Shown: piece after piece, positions 1 to 8,583 of the stretch
How the letters are laid out: every line of letters begins with the position of its first letter
How positions within the stretch are numbered: position 1 is the first letter of the stretch
From: Arsenicicoccus piscis
GTDB lineage: Bacteria > Actinomycetota > Actinomycetes > Actinomycetales > Dermatophilaceae
Reading direction: 5' to 3'
NCBI RefSeq assembly: GCF_022568835.1
Contig: NZ_JAKZHV010000010.1
Coordinates: 1 to 64,000, forward strand
Length of the DNA stretch: 64,000 bases
Made by a program: the position numbers and the translations under genes
Notes under the pieces: model-generated
The model's database searches: none
What the model saw: the letters and a program-made list of their open reading frames with translations, nothing else
Told to the model about the DNA's origin: nothing

Positions 1-1241
1 CCTCCTGCAGGGCTGCGAAGGGCATGGCTGCGCTCGCGCGACTTCGCGTAGAGCCGGCCGCGGCTGCGGGTGGTCTCGATCGCCCGCACCACGACGGGCA
101 GCGGCTCGACGACCAGTCGGCCGAGGCGGCGCCCCCGCCACAGCATGGTGGCGAGCACCGCGATCCCGAGCAGATAGACCAGCGGCGTGAACCACACCGG
201 CAGCACCGCGAGCGGGTCGGCGTCGCGCTCGACGGGCGCGCCCGCCTCCGCACCGCCGTCGTCGCTCGGGACGAACCACACGACCCGCGGGTTGTCCGAG
301 AGCAGCCGCAGCGCGAACGCCGCGTTGGTGTCGGAGGTGGTGCTCTGGTTGGTGAGCGGCCGAGTGGCGCCGAGGACGTCCACCGCAACGGAGTCCTTCG
401 TGCCTTGCGTGCTCAGCAGGCCGTACCCACCGCTCACGGGGAAGCAGCTCTGCCAGCCGAGCTCGCTCTGTTCGCCGAACGCGTTCGCCCTGAAGATGTA
501 GCTGCCCGGCCCGGTGGTGATCGTCGTCACCTGGTCGAACCGGGGGTCCGCACAGGTGGCGAACGTCGATGCCGACCCGGAGCCCCCGGAGCCCGAGCCG
601 CTCGACCGGTCGTCGAACCCCGCGTAGTCGCCCTCCTGCACCGGGAGCCCGGTCGCCTCGTCCACCGCGGCGGCGGGCAGGCCGGCCAGCACCAGCCGCG
701 CATAGCTGTCCCGCACCGACGCGATGGTCGTCATGGCGTCGCTGTAGACCTCGCTGCTGTCCGACACGACCAGCGTCGCGCCGCGTCGGTCAGCGTCGGT
801 CGAGGCCGCCGAGGCCGTCGAGGCCGTCGAGGCCGTCGAGGCCGTCGAGGCCGTCGAGGCATCCGAGGCATCCGCCGACGCCGACGCCGACGCCGACGCA
901 CCCACGGACTGCGTGATGGCCCTCAGCTCGGCCTGGGTTCGCACGACGTCCACGCGGATCCCCTTGGCGCGCAACACCTCCACCAGCGCCTTGGTGCCGA
1001 GCCGCCCGGCGTTGTCGGGGTCGAGCGGGGTCTGGTTGCCACGGGGCCAGGTCGTCACCGCGAGCACCGCGACCGCTGCCACGACGACCGCGGCCCACAG
1101 CAGCGCGGACCGGATCTTGCCGCCGAGGCCGCGCTCGACGGGGCGCGCGGCACCGCTCGGTCGTGCCGTGTCGCTCGGGCCCGCAGCGCCGTGCGCGCGT
1201 GCGGTGTCGACACCGGCTGGAGGCACCCGCGTGCTGCTCAT
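1..1241 (-). CDS. DUF4350 domain membrane protein (3' part beyond window)
   Basis: The reading frame is open from an ATG at 1241 to the left edge, so about 413 residues are visible and the C-terminus is missing. An N-terminal tail is followed by one membrane helix (about residues 45-62), then an extracytoplasmic region starting PLDPDNAGRLGTKALVEVLR, which is the usual opening of actinobacterial DUF4350 proteins, and a second helix near residue 365 (WFTPLVYLLGIAVLATMLW). A Ser/Thr/Ala low-complexity stretch interrupts the domain (see the repeat entry at 802-897). The start overlaps the upstream DUF4129 stop as ATGA, so translation is probably coupled. In actinobacteria this family sits with MoxR ATPase and DUF58 genes, which I expect just left of the window. 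Biochemical function is unknown; a role in envelope assembly is only inferred. Confidence 0.8.
   Translation of the reverse strand, partial: MSSTRVPPAGVDTARAHGAAGPSDTARPSGAARPVERGLGGKIRSALLWAAVVVAAVAVLAVTTWPRGNQTPLDPDNAGRLGTKALVEVLRAKGIRVDVVRTQAELRAITQSVGASASASASADASDASTASTASTASTASTASAASTDADRRGATLVVSDSSEVYSDAMTTIASVRDSYARLVLAGLPAAAVDEATGLPVQEGDYAGFDDRSSGSGSGGSGSASTFATCADPRFDQVTTITTGPGSYIFRANAFGEQSELGWQSCFPVSGGYGLLSTQGTKDSVAVDVLGATRPLTNQSTTSDTNAAFALRLLSDNPRVVWFVPSDDGGAEAGAPVERDADPLAVLPVWFTPLVYLLGIAVLATMLWRGRRLGRLVVEPLPVVVRAIETTRSRGRLYAKSRERSHALRSPAG
802..897 (-). repeat. In-frame 9-bp minisatellite inside the DUF4350 gene
   Basis: Five perfect copies of GAGGCCGTC lie at 811-855, flanked by one degenerate copy at 802 and two at 856-873 (GAGGCATCC), then four copies of GCCGAC at 874-897. 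Read on the minus strand this encodes alternating Ala-Ser, then Ser-Thr-Ala triplets. All units are multiples of three bases, so copy-number change would not break the frame. Confidence 0.9.
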
Positions 1242-1945
1242 CGGGTCACCCTCGTCGTCGGGTGGCCCGGGTTGTCCTGGTGGTCCAGGTGGCCCGCCGC
1301 GGCGTGAGCACCGCCCGTGCCGTCGGCGTGCACCGGCCTGGCCGCGGCGAGCCGCTCGCCCAGGTCGAGCACGGCGACGACCTGATCCCGGCTGCTGCGC
1401 TCCTCGGCGCTGGAGCGATGACCGTAGGCCGCGCAGTCGAACCACCGTGCGGCGTCAGCGATCTCGTCGCGCTCGTCGGGGAAGGTGCGGCCCGCGACGG
1501 CAGCGATCTCGGTCACCGTGCGGCCCGGCACGTCGCCGAGGACGGCCCGACGGTCCAGGTCGGACACGATCGCGCGGAAGGCATCGACCAGCGCCGAGTC
1601 CAGCCGACCGTGCGCGAGGTGGTCCGTCGCGAGCGCGCGATAGTCGGCGGAGGTGAGGCGAGGGTCTACCAGATCAGTGGCGCGAGCGTCCTTGGCCGAC
1701 AACGGATCCCGCCGAGCCGTCCGCAGGTAGCGCCAGGCGCCGGCGGCCAGGACGAGCACGAGGAGGGCCAGCACCACCCAGCCGAGGAGCGGCGACCCGC
1801 CCTCGCCACCGGCCAGCGCCTCCTGCAGCCAGTTCCACAGGCGTTCGAGCAGGCCTGGGCCAGAGTGATACTCGGGCTTGGCGAGCTCCTCGGCGAGCCA
1901 CGATCTGGCCTCGTCGGGACCGGGCTCGAGCACCTGGACCAGCAT
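1238..1945 (-). CDS. DUF4129 domain-containing membrane protein
   Basis: 235 residues. I place the start at the ATG at 1945, which overlaps the upstream stop as TGATG; the open frame further upstream reads as shadow of the neighbouring gene. The N-terminal part (EARSWLAEELAKPEY) is followed by one strong membrane helix around residues 55-75 (LLGWVVLALLVLVLAAGAW). The cytoplasmic C-terminal domain has the DUF4129 pattern: YRALATDHLAHGRLDSALVD, then ...AVLGDVPGRTVTEIA and a final ARWFDCAAYG. The gene is part of a three-gene overlapping set with the DUF4350 gene and the membrane protein upstream. Function is unknown; the family is often coupled with MoxR/DUF58 modules. Confidence 0.8.
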   Translation of the reverse strand: MLVQVLEPGPDEARSWLAEELAKPEYHSGPGLLERLWNWLQEALAGGEGGSPLLGWVVLALLVLVLAAGAWRYLRTARRDPLSAKDARATDLVDPRLTSADYRALATDHLAHGRLDSALVDAFRAIVSDLDRRAVLGDVPGRTVTEIAAVAGRTFPDERDEIADAARWFDCAAYGHRSSAEERSSRDQVVAVLDLGERLAAARPVHADGTGGAHAAAGHLDHQDNPGHPTTRVTR

Positions 1946-3165
1946 CACCGTTGCGGCTGGCTCTGCCCGAGGCTCTGCAGGAGGGTGATGTCGAAGCCTT
2001 CCTTGCGCATCCGCTGGTCGAGGTAGAGCAGGCAGACGACCGCCGCCGCGAACGGCGACACGATCGCGGTGGCGAGCACCTGGGAGAGGAGGCTGCTGAT
2101 CATGCTGAACACGAAGGCCATCGTCTGGTTGTTGGGGTCGATCATCAGCGGCGCGGCGACCCCACCGATGAGCTGCAGCGGGAAGCTGAGCACGCTCGAG
2201 GCCACCGACGTGATCAGGCCGCTGACCACGAGGATGCCGAAGATGCGCCAGAACGAGCCCGACACCAGGCGCCACGACCGCCGGAAGGCCTGCAGCACCG
2301 GCGAGCGCTCAAGCACGATGACGGGGGAGAGGAACATCCAGCGGGTGTAGAGCCACACGGCGATGACGACCAGCGCGATGGCCACGAGCACGGTGACCAG
2401 GACGGCGAGGCCGCTCGGCGCCGTCTCGAAGGAGTTCGAGCTGCTGATCAGCGCCCACAGCGCCACGCCGCCGAGGCCCAGCACCAGGACGAGCCACACG
2501 ATGCTGGTGAGGATCGAGGCCCCGACGCTCGGCAGGATGCGGCTGCGGGCGGCCCGCCACGTCTCGCCGATGGTGGGCTTGCGACCGAGCACGGCCTCGC
2601 TCGCCACGTGTGTGAGCAACGCGGTGAGGACGATGCCGGACAACCCGAACGGCAGCATCGCCGCGGCCAGCCCACCGCCGAGGGAGAGCACCGAGCGGGT
2701 GTCGGGGACGGCGTCGGCGTTGGTGGTGGAGAAGATCGACCAGTCCACCCCCGACGCGAAGAGCCCGAGCAGCGGCAGCGAGATCACCAGGGCGACCAAC
2801 TGCACGACGAGCGCCAGCCCGATGGTCGAGGCGGGGTTGAAGCGCAACAGCTTGATGGCGCCGTCGAGGATGTCACCGAGCGAGAGCGGCCGGATCGGCA
2901 CGATGCCCGGCTTGAACGCCTGCCACGACGGGTAGCCCTGCTGGTAGCCGGGCTGCTGGTAGCCCGGCTGCTGGTAGCCGCCCTGCTGATAACCCGGCTG
3001 CTGGTAACCCTGCGCGTAACCCGGCTGCTGGTAACCGGGCAGCGGCGGTGCGGGCGGCGGCTGGGTGGGCTGCGGCGAAGGCTGCTGGTCCGGCTCCGGC
3101 ACGGGTGCCGTGGGATCGCTGGGCTCGCGCCCCTGCCCCGGTGCCTGCCAACCCGAGTCGCTCAT
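1945..3165 (-). CDS. Multi-pass membrane protein with Pro/Gln/Tyr-rich N-terminal tail (GPDPase-membrane-domain-like)
   Basis: 406 residues from the ATG at 3165, which has AGGGG about 8 nt upstream; a GTG at 3171 is the alternative. Residues 1-90 are disordered and repeat GYQQPGYQQ-type units. A conserved motif (GIVPIRPLSLGDILDGAIKLLRFNP) then precedes about six hydrophobic segments. This motif and layout match the actinobacterial 'glycerophosphoryl diester phosphodiesterase membrane domain' family, which lacks the GDPD catalytic domain, so it should not be read as a phosphodiesterase. It heads the DUF4129/DUF4350 set and its stop overlaps the next start. The role is unknown; the tail could mediate interaction or clustering, which is inference. 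Confidence 0.7.
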   Translation of the reverse strand: MSDSGWQAPGQGREPSDPTAPVPEPDQQPSPQPTQPPPAPPLPGYQQPGYAQGYQQPGYQQGGYQQPGYQQPGYQQGYPSWQAFKPGIVPIRPLSLGDILDGAIKLLRFNPASTIGLALVVQLVALVISLPLLGLFASGVDWSIFSTTNADAVPDTRSVLSLGGGLAAAMLPFGLSGIVLTALLTHVASEAVLGRKPTIGETWRAARSRILPSVGASILTSIVWLVLVLGLGGVALWALISSSNSFETAPSGLAVLVTVLVAIALVVIAVWLYTRWMFLSPVIVLERSPVLQAFRRSWRLVSGSFWRIFGILVVSGLITSVASSVLSFPLQLIGGVAAPLMIDPNNQTMAFVFSMISSLLSQVLATAIVSPFAAAVVCLLYLDQRMRKEGFDITLLQSLGQSQPQR

Positions 3166-3222
3166 GTCCACCCCTGTCGAGTCGGGGCGTGACGATCACT
3201 ACCCCCGTCTGTGGAGACGCTA

Positions 3223-3831
3223 TCAGCGCCGGGCCAGCGCCTCCGCGCGCGACTCGGCCCGTCGCGGCGTGAGCGGGGTCGCCCCGAGTCGCCGCTGCCG
3301 GGCGATCACCTCGGGTTCCTGGCGCTTGAGCAGCAGCCCGCGCCGCCACAGCGTCAGCGGTGGCTTGCGGTGCTCGCGCAGGTCGCGGGCCAGCCGCAAC
3401 CAGAAGGTCAGTCGCGGGTCGCGGCACACGCACCACGCGTCGGCGAGCAGGCCCTCCTGGCGCAGCACGGCGATCGCCTCCGCCGCGAAGATCCCCTCCG
3501 CCAGCACGTAGTCCGTGGGTCGAGCCTGCAGCTCGTGCTCACCGACGCGCCGCGACGCACTGATGTCGTAGACCGGGAGGCGGGCGCTGCCGGTGTGCAC
3601 CAGCTCCGCGAGGACGGCTACGGCGCCGACGAGGTCCCAGCTGGCCGGGTCGTCCCAGTCGGGGATGCCCAGCTGGCCGATCGGCAGGCGGGGGTCGTCG
3701 CCGTCGAGATAGAAGTCGTCGAGCCGCACGATCGGCCAGCCGTGCCGCTGGGTGAGCCGCTCGCACAGCCGCGACTTGCCGGCGCCGCTCGGCCCGCAGA
3801 CCACGACGACCCGCGCCGCCGCACCCCTCAC
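3223..3831 (-). CDS. Uridine kinase-like P-loop NTPase
   Basis: 202 residues, GTG start overlapping the mutase stop as GTGA. A Walker A motif GPSGAGKS lies at residues 13-20. The motif RLDDFYLDGDDPRLP follows, matching the DDFY segment of uridine kinase/phosphoribulokinase-like proteins, and DWDDPASWD is the expected acceptor-binding region. The middle (YVLAEGIFAAE) resembles the Walker B-like strand. The C-terminal half (RDPRLTFWLRLARDL) is rich in Arg, as in the lid region. Co-transcription with a phosphohexomutase and purine nucleoside phosphorylase suggests nucleoside salvage, with UMP/CMP formation the likeliest reaction. Substrate is not proven by sequence. Confidence 0.75.
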   Translation of the reverse strand: MRGAAARVVVVCGPSGAGKSRLCERLTQRHGWPIVRLDDFYLDGDDPRLPIGQLGIPDWDDPASWDLVGAVAVLAELVHTGSARLPVYDISASRRVGEHELQARPTDYVLAEGIFAAEAIAVLRQEGLLADAWCVCRDPRLTFWLRLARDLREHRKPPLTLWRRGLLLKRQEPEVIARQRRLGATPLTPRRAESRAEALARR

Positions 3832-5678
3832 GGGGCCGTGAGCGCGCGGAACGCGTCGACGAGCGCGGCGAGTCGTTCGGCGGCACGCCGGCGCGCCTCG
3901 GGCAGCCCGTCGTCGCCCGCACCAGCTGCACCGGCACCACCACCCGCACCACCACCCGCAGCCGCACCACCGGCCGCCGGCTCGATCACCTCGAGATAGA
4001 CCTTGAGCTTGGGCTCGGTGCCGCTCGGGCGGACGATGACCCGGCTGTCGTCGTCGAGGTAGTAGCGCAGCCCCTCGGTCGGTGGCAGGTCGGGCGAGCC
4101 GACCGTCAGGTCGTCGGCACGCGAGACCTGGTGCCCGGCAACGGTGCTCGGCGGGTTGGCCCGCAGCCGCGCCATGATCTGCCCGATGATCGCGAGGTCG
4201 TCGACCCGCACCGAGAACGCATCGGTGGCGTAGACCCCGTGCCGGCGAGCGAGGTCGTCGAGGACGTCCAGCAGCGTGCGTCCCTGACCGCGCAGGATGG
4301 CGGTCATCTCGGTGAGCAGCAGCGCAGCGCTGATGCCGTCCTTGTCCTGGACGTGCTGCGGGTCGACGCAGTAGCCGATCGCCTCCTCATAGCCGTAGGT
4401 CAGGCCCGGGACCCTCGCGATCCACTTGAAGCCGGTCAGCGTCTCGGCGTGGGCGATGCCGGCGTCACGGGCCATCGCGGCGAGCAGCCGCGACGAGACG
4501 ATCGAGTTCGCGAACACCGCGCCGTCGCCGCCCAGCCCACCCGCGCCGACCCCGTCGACGCCAGCAGTTGCATCAGCACGACCAGCAGCACCACCACCAG
4601 CAGCCAGCCGGTCGATCACGTGCTGACCGAGCAGCGCCCCGAGCTCGTCGCCGCGCAGCATCCGCCAGGTGCCGTGGTCGTCGACGGCCGCGGCGCACCG
4701 GTCGGCGTCGGGGTCGTTGGCGAGCACCACGTCGGGGCGGACCGAACCGGCGAGGGCGAGCGCGGCGTCGATCGCGCCCGGCTCCTCGGGGTTGGGGAAG
4801 GCCACGCTGGGGAAGTCGGGGTCGGGCGCCTGCTGGCTGGACACCTCGTGCGGCGCGGGGAATCCCGCTGCGGCAAAAGCCTTCTCGACGGTGGCGGACC
4901 CGACGCCGTGCAGCGAGGTGTGCACGACGGATACCGCGCGAGGCGCGTCGGGACGGACTACCGAAGCAGCCGCGTCGACGTAGGCCTGCTCGATCTCGTC
5001 GCCCAGGGTTTCCCAGCCGTCCTCCACCCGCGGGACGGACGCGACCGAGGGGACCGCCGCGATGTGCGCGGCGATCTCGGCGTCGACCGGGGGCACGATC
5101 TGCGAGCCGTCGCCGAGGTAGACCTTGTAGCCGTTGTCCTGCGGCGGGTTGTGGCTCGCGGTGACCATCACGCCGGCGTGCGCGCCGAGGTAGCGGATCG
5201 CAAAAGCCAGCACGGGCGTAGGGAGCGGGCGGGGGAGCACCATGGCCCGGCCACCGGCCGCGACGACGACCGCCGCTGTGTCACGGGCGAATTCGTCGGA
5301 CTTGTGTCGCGCGTCGAAGCCGATGACGACGACCGGCTCGGGCTCGCCGCCCTCGTCCTTCAGCCAGGCGGTGAGGCCGGCCGCGGCGCGGATGACGACG
5401 GCGCGGTTCATCCGGTTGGGTCCGGCACCGATGGCACCGCGCAGCCCGGCGGTGCCGAACTCGAGCATCCCGGCGAACCGGTCCGCCAGGTCCACCGCGG
5501 CCGCCTCGTCGCCACTCTGCGCGGCGGCGATGACGGGCGCGAGCTCGCTACGGGTGTCGGGGTCGGGGTCGTCGTCGAGCCAACGCGTCGCCAGTTCGAC
5601 CAGCTCGCCGGCCTCGCCGGCCTCGGTCGGCCTGCCGGCCTCGGTGGGCCCGCCGGCTGCGGTCGACTCGCCGCTCAC
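3828..5678 (-). CDS. pmmB: Phospho-sugar mutase (phosphomannomutase/phosphoglucomutase family)
   Basis: 616 residues, GTG start overlapping the upstream stop (GTGA). All family landmarks are present: the phosphoserine loop VTASHNPPQDNGYK (catalytic Ser175), the metal loop NDPDADRCAAA near residue 315, the sugar-binding GYEEAIGYCVD, and the phosphate-binding RPSGTEPKLKVYLEV near the C-terminus. The enzyme interconverts hexose (or pentose) 1- and 6(5)-phosphates. The neighbouring nucleoside phosphorylase releases ribose-1-phosphate, so pentose phosphate is a plausible extra substrate. The protein is somewhat long because of Gly/Ala-rich inserts between DRLAAGGG... and DGAVFAN, a second near residue 585, and a PTEAG repeat at the N-terminus. 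The symbol follows the M. tuberculosis gene next to deoD. Confidence 0.85.
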   Translation of the reverse strand: MSGESTAAGGPTEAGRPTEAGEAGELVELATRWLDDDPDPDTRSELAPVIAAAQSGDEAAAVDLADRFAGMLEFGTAGLRGAIGAGPNRMNRAVVIRAAAGLTAWLKDEGGEPEPVVVIGFDARHKSDEFARDTAAVVVAAGGRAMVLPRPLPTPVLAFAIRYLGAHAGVMVTASHNPPQDNGYKVYLGDGSQIVPPVDAEIAAHIAAVPSVASVPRVEDGWETLGDEIEQAYVDAAASVVRPDAPRAVSVVHTSLHGVGSATVEKAFAAAGFPAPHEVSSQQAPDPDFPSVAFPNPEEPGAIDAALALAGSVRPDVVLANDPDADRCAAAVDDHGTWRMLRGDELGALLGQHVIDRLAAGGGAAGRADATAGVDGVGAGGLGGDGAVFANSIVSSRLLAAMARDAGIAHAETLTGFKWIARVPGLTYGYEEAIGYCVDPQHVQDKDGISAALLLTEMTAILRGQGRTLLDVLDDLARRHGVYATDAFSVRVDDLAIIGQIMARLRANPPSTVAGHQVSRADDLTVGSPDLPPTEGLRYYLDDDSRVIVRPSGTEPKLKVYLEVIEPAAGGAAAGGGAGGGAGAAGAGDDGLPEARRRAAERLAALVDAFRALTAP

Positions 5679-6532
5679 TGGTCGTCCCCCTCGGCGATCG
5701 TGCGCACCACCTGGGCCAGCAGCAGGCCGCAGCGCGACGCGGCCTCGCGACCGGCGTCCAGGACCTCCTCGTGCGACAGCGGCTGGTCGGAGATGCCCGC
5801 GGCGAGGTTGGTGACCAGGGACACCCCGAGCACCTCGAGGCCGACGTGGCGGGCGGCGATCGCCTCCAAGGTGGTGGACATGCCCACGAGGTCACCCCCG
5901 ATGGTCATCGCCATCTGCACCTCCGCCGGCGTCTCGTAGTGCGGCCCGCGGAACTGGACGTAGACCCCTTCGTCGAGCCCGGGGTCTACCGTCTTGGCGA
6001 TCTCGCGCAGGCGAGGGGAGTAGAGGTCGGTGAGGTCCACGAAGGTCGCGCCCTCGAGGGGCGAGGTCGCGGTGAGGTTGATGTGGTCGCGGATGAGCAC
6101 CGGGGTGCCCGGGCCCCACGCGGGGTTGAGCCCGCCGCAGCCGTTGGTGAGCACGATCGAGCTGCAGCCGGCGTCCGCCGCGGTGCGCACGCCGTGCACC
6201 ACCGCGCGCACACCGCGTCCCTCGTAGAAGTGGGTGCGGGTCCCGAAGACCAGCGCCCGGCGACCGGTGTCACCGATCTCGACCGAGCGCATGACGCCCG
6301 AGTGCCCGGCGACGGCCGCCTTCGCGAAACCCGGCACGTCGGTGTTGTCGATCGTGGCCTTCGTCTCGCCGATCAGGTCGGCCGCGCCGCCCCAGCCCGA
6401 GCCGAGCACGAGGGCTACGTCGTGCCGGTCCACCCCGGTGCGGTCCGCGATCACCGCGGCCGCGGCCTGGGCCACCGCGAACGGATCGGTGGCGGGGTCG
6501 CTGAGGTCCAGGGCAGGCGCGTTCGTGCTCAT
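5675..6532 (-). CDS. punA: Purine-nucleoside phosphorylase (trimeric type)
   Basis: 285 residues starting at ATG 6532. It cleaves purine nucleosides with phosphate to base and (deoxy)ribose-1-phosphate in the cytoplasm. Signature segments are GSGWGG (residues 44-49, phosphate loop), the GHSG motif (VAGHSGVM), RTHFYEG, LTNGCGGLNP, and the late GMSTTLEAIAARH and LVTNLAAGI. These are typical of the low-molecular-mass homotrimeric class. It heads the operon punA-mutase-uridine kinase, with GTGA overlaps. No Shine-Dalgarno is visible; a TAGGCT box ends 7 nt before the ATG, so a leaderless mRNA is likely. Confidence 0.9.
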   Translation of the reverse strand: MSTNAPALDLSDPATDPFAVAQAAAAVIADRTGVDRHDVALVLGSGWGGAADLIGETKATIDNTDVPGFAKAAVAGHSGVMRSVEIGDTGRRALVFGTRTHFYEGRGVRAVVHGVRTAADAGCSSIVLTNGCGGLNPAWGPGTPVLIRDHINLTATSPLEGATFVDLTDLYSPRLREIAKTVDPGLDEGVYVQFRGPHYETPAEVQMAMTIGGDLVGMSTTLEAIAARHVGLEVLGVSLVTNLAAGISDQPLSHEEVLDAGREAASRCGLLLAQVVRTIAEGDDQ

Positions 6533-6539
6533 GGGGGTC

Positions 6540-6545
6540 AGCCTA
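6540..6545 (-). promoter_or_regulatory. Probable -10 box for leaderless punA transcript
   Basis: TAGGCT on the minus strand followed by 7 nt and the ATG at 6532. The same TANNNT spacing recurs before several other genes here. Confidence 0.5.
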
Positions 6546-6714
6546 CGGCGCGGGGGTCCCGGGCGTGGGCGCAGGCAGGGCTCCCACGAGGCTCGACGCC
6601 GCACGAGACGCAGCTAGAGTTGCGCTGGTCACAGTGGGTGGCCCGGCGACGGGCTACCCTGCGCAAGCCAGCAGACCCACCAGCCTCCCGCTGCCGAAGC
6701 AAGGACGTAGCACC

Positions 6715-7092
6715 ATGCCCCTGGACGACCCCCGCACTCGGGTCTTCGTCGCCGAGCGTCCGTGGGGCCAGTTCGAGCAGTTCGTCCACAACGAGCGCGT
6801 GACGGTCAAGATCATCACGGTCCTTCCCGGACGCCGCCTGTCGCTGCAGCGCCACGAGAACCGTGGGGAGCTGTGGATCGTCCTCGACCACGCGATGCGG
6901 GTGGAGGTCGGCGACCAGGAGTGGGACGCCATGCCCGGCGAGCAGGTCTGGGTGCCCGACCACACGCTGCACCGCCTCAGCAACACCCTGTCGACCCCCT
7001 GCCGGGTGATGGAGGTCGCGTTCGGGCCCTTCGACGAGGCCGACATCGAGCGACTCGAGGACGACTACGCGCGGGCCGACCCCGAGGCCTGA
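6715..7092 (+). CDS. Cupin protein, mannose-6-phosphate isomerase type II-like domain
   Basis: 125 residues from ATG 6715, with AAGGAC 9 nt upstream. The sequence carries the stand-alone type II phosphomannose isomerase cupin: RPWGQFEQF, PGRRLSLQRHENRGELWIVL, GEQVWVPDHTLHRL. The metal ligands expected of the fold (His in LQRHENR, Glu in RGELW, His in PDHTLHRL) are visible. It is the C-terminal domain of bifunctional AlgA/ManC enzymes without the guanylyltransferase half. It probably interconverts fructose-6-phosphate and mannose-6-phosphate or a related sugar phosphate. A TACCCT box at 6655-6660 could drive it with a leader of about 48 nt. Near the hexomutase, a mannose-sugar role is plausible but inferred. 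Confidence 0.75.
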   Translation: MPLDDPRTRVFVAERPWGQFEQFVHNERVTVKIITVLPGRRLSLQRHENRGELWIVLDHAMRVEVGDQEWDAMPGEQVWVPDHTLHRLSNTLSTPCRVMEVAFGPFDEADIERLEDDYARADPEA

Positions 7093-7119
7093 GCGGCCCG
7101 ATGATGGTTGGATAGAGCC

Positions 7120-8553
7120 GTGATCGAACGCACCTCGTCCGTCGTCATCCTCGGTGGTGGCCCCGGTGGCTACGAAGCCGCCCTCGTCGCCGCCCAGCTC
7201 GGCGCCTCCGTCACGGTCGTCGACCGCGACGGCCTCGGCGGCTCGTCGGTGCTCACCGACTGCGTCCCGAGCAAGGCCCTGATCTCCACGGCGTCGTTCA
7301 TGACGCGCCTGGACGACACGCGCGCCCTCGGCGTGCACCTCGAGGACCCCGTCTCCGGTCACACCTCCGACCCCGAGGTCGACGACGTCGCCGTCGCCGA
7401 CCTGCCGATCATCAACCGGCGCATCCTCGACCTGGCGTCCGCCCAGAGCGCCGACATCCAGGCGCGCCTCGAGAGCGAGGGCGTCCGGATCCTGCGTGGC
7501 GTCGGCCGGCTCGTCGGGCCGCTCGAGGTCGAGGCCACCCCGGCCGACGGCGGCGACCCGGAGCGGCTGACCGCCGACGTCGTGCTCGTCTGCACCGGCG
7601 CCACCCCCCGGGTGCTGCCCACCGCGATGCCCGACGGCGAGCGCATCCTCACGTGGAAGCAGATCTGGGACCTGCCCGAGGTCCCCGAGCGGCTCATCGT
7701 CGTCGGCTCCGGTGTCACCGGCGCCGAGCTGGCGCACGGCTACCTCGCGCTCGGCTCCGACGTCACCCTCATCTCCTCGCGCGAGCACGTGCTGCCCGGT
7801 GAGGACCAGGACGCCGCCAAGGTCATCGAGGACGTGTTCCAGCGACGCGGCATGACCGTGCTCTCCCGCTCGCGCGCCTCCGCCGTGGAGCGCCGCGGCG
7901 ACGGGGTCGTCGTCACCCTCGACGACGGCCGCACCGTCGAGGGCTCGCACTGCATCATGGCCGTCGGCTCCGTCCCGCAGACCGACGGGCTCGGGCTCGA
8001 GGAGGCTGGGGTAGCCCTCGCACGCTCCGGACACATCGAGGTCGACCGCGTCTCGCGCACGACGGCGCGGGGGGTCTACGCCGCGGGGGACTGCACCGGA
8101 GCGCTCCCGCTCGCGTCGGTCGCCGCCATGCAGGGCCGCACCGCGATGTGGCACGCGCTCGGCGACGCCGTCGCGCCGATCAACCTGCACGGCGTCTCGG
8201 CCACGATCTTCACCGATCCCGAGATCGCCACCGTCGGCGTCTCCCAGCGCGAGATCGAGGACAAGAACCTCGACTGCGCCACCATCACCATGCCCCTCGG
8301 CACCAACCCCCGCGCCAAGATGGACCGCGTCACCGATGGCTTCATCAAGCTCTTTGCCGCCTCGGCCTCGGGCGTCGTCGTCGGCGGTGTCATCGTGGCG
8401 CCCAAGGCCTCCGAGCTGATCTTCCCGGTAGCCCTCGCCGTCACCAACCGCCTCACCGTCGACCAGGTGGCGCACACGTTCACGGTCTACCCGTCGATCA
8501 CCGGCACCATCGCGGAGGCCGCCCGCCGTCTCCACCCCTCCAGCGAGGTCTAG
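7120..8553 (+). CDS. lpdA: NAD(P)H-quinone dehydrogenase, LpdA-type flavoprotein disulfide reductase homologue
   Basis: 477 residues from GTG 7120 (MIERTSSVVILGGGPGGYEAA). The FAD-binding GGGPGGYEAA is at the N-terminus, the NAD-binding VVGSGVTGAELAHGY in the middle, the second FAD motif YAAGDCTGALPLASVA follows, and the dimerisation domain ends the protein. The redox-active site reads GGSSVLTDCVPSK: the first Cys of the usual CXXXXC is Ser, and the C-terminal His-Glu dyad region is TFTVYPSITG rather than HAHPT. It therefore cannot be a true lipoamide dehydrogenase. This matches what I recall of mycobacterial LpdA (Rv3303c), which reduces quinones with NAD(P)H. It lies beside punA/pmmB as in mycobacteria. 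Confidence 0.85.
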   Translation: MIERTSSVVILGGGPGGYEAALVAAQLGASVTVVDRDGLGGSSVLTDCVPSKALISTASFMTRLDDTRALGVHLEDPVSGHTSDPEVDDVAVADLPIINRRILDLASAQSADIQARLESEGVRILRGVGRLVGPLEVEATPADGGDPERLTADVVLVCTGATPRVLPTAMPDGERILTWKQIWDLPEVPERLIVVGSGVTGAELAHGYLALGSDVTLISSREHVLPGEDQDAAKVIEDVFQRRGMTVLSRSRASAVERRGDGVVVTLDDGRTVEGSHCIMAVGSVPQTDGLGLEEAGVALARSGHIEVDRVSRTTARGVYAAGDCTGALPLASVAAMQGRTAMWHALGDAVAPINLHGVSATIFTDPEIATVGVSQREIEDKNLDCATITMPLGTNPRAKMDRVTDGFIKLFAASASGVVVGGVIVAPKASELIFPVALAVTNRLTVDQVAHTFTVYPSITGTIAEAARRLHPSSEV

Positions 8554-8583
8554 GCTGCTCGCCGGCCGCTGCCCGGCGCCCGC

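Noticed and set aside
1945-3165. Glycerophosphodiester phosphodiesterase activity
   Set aside because: Only the membrane domain-like part is present; the catalytic GDPD domain is absent.
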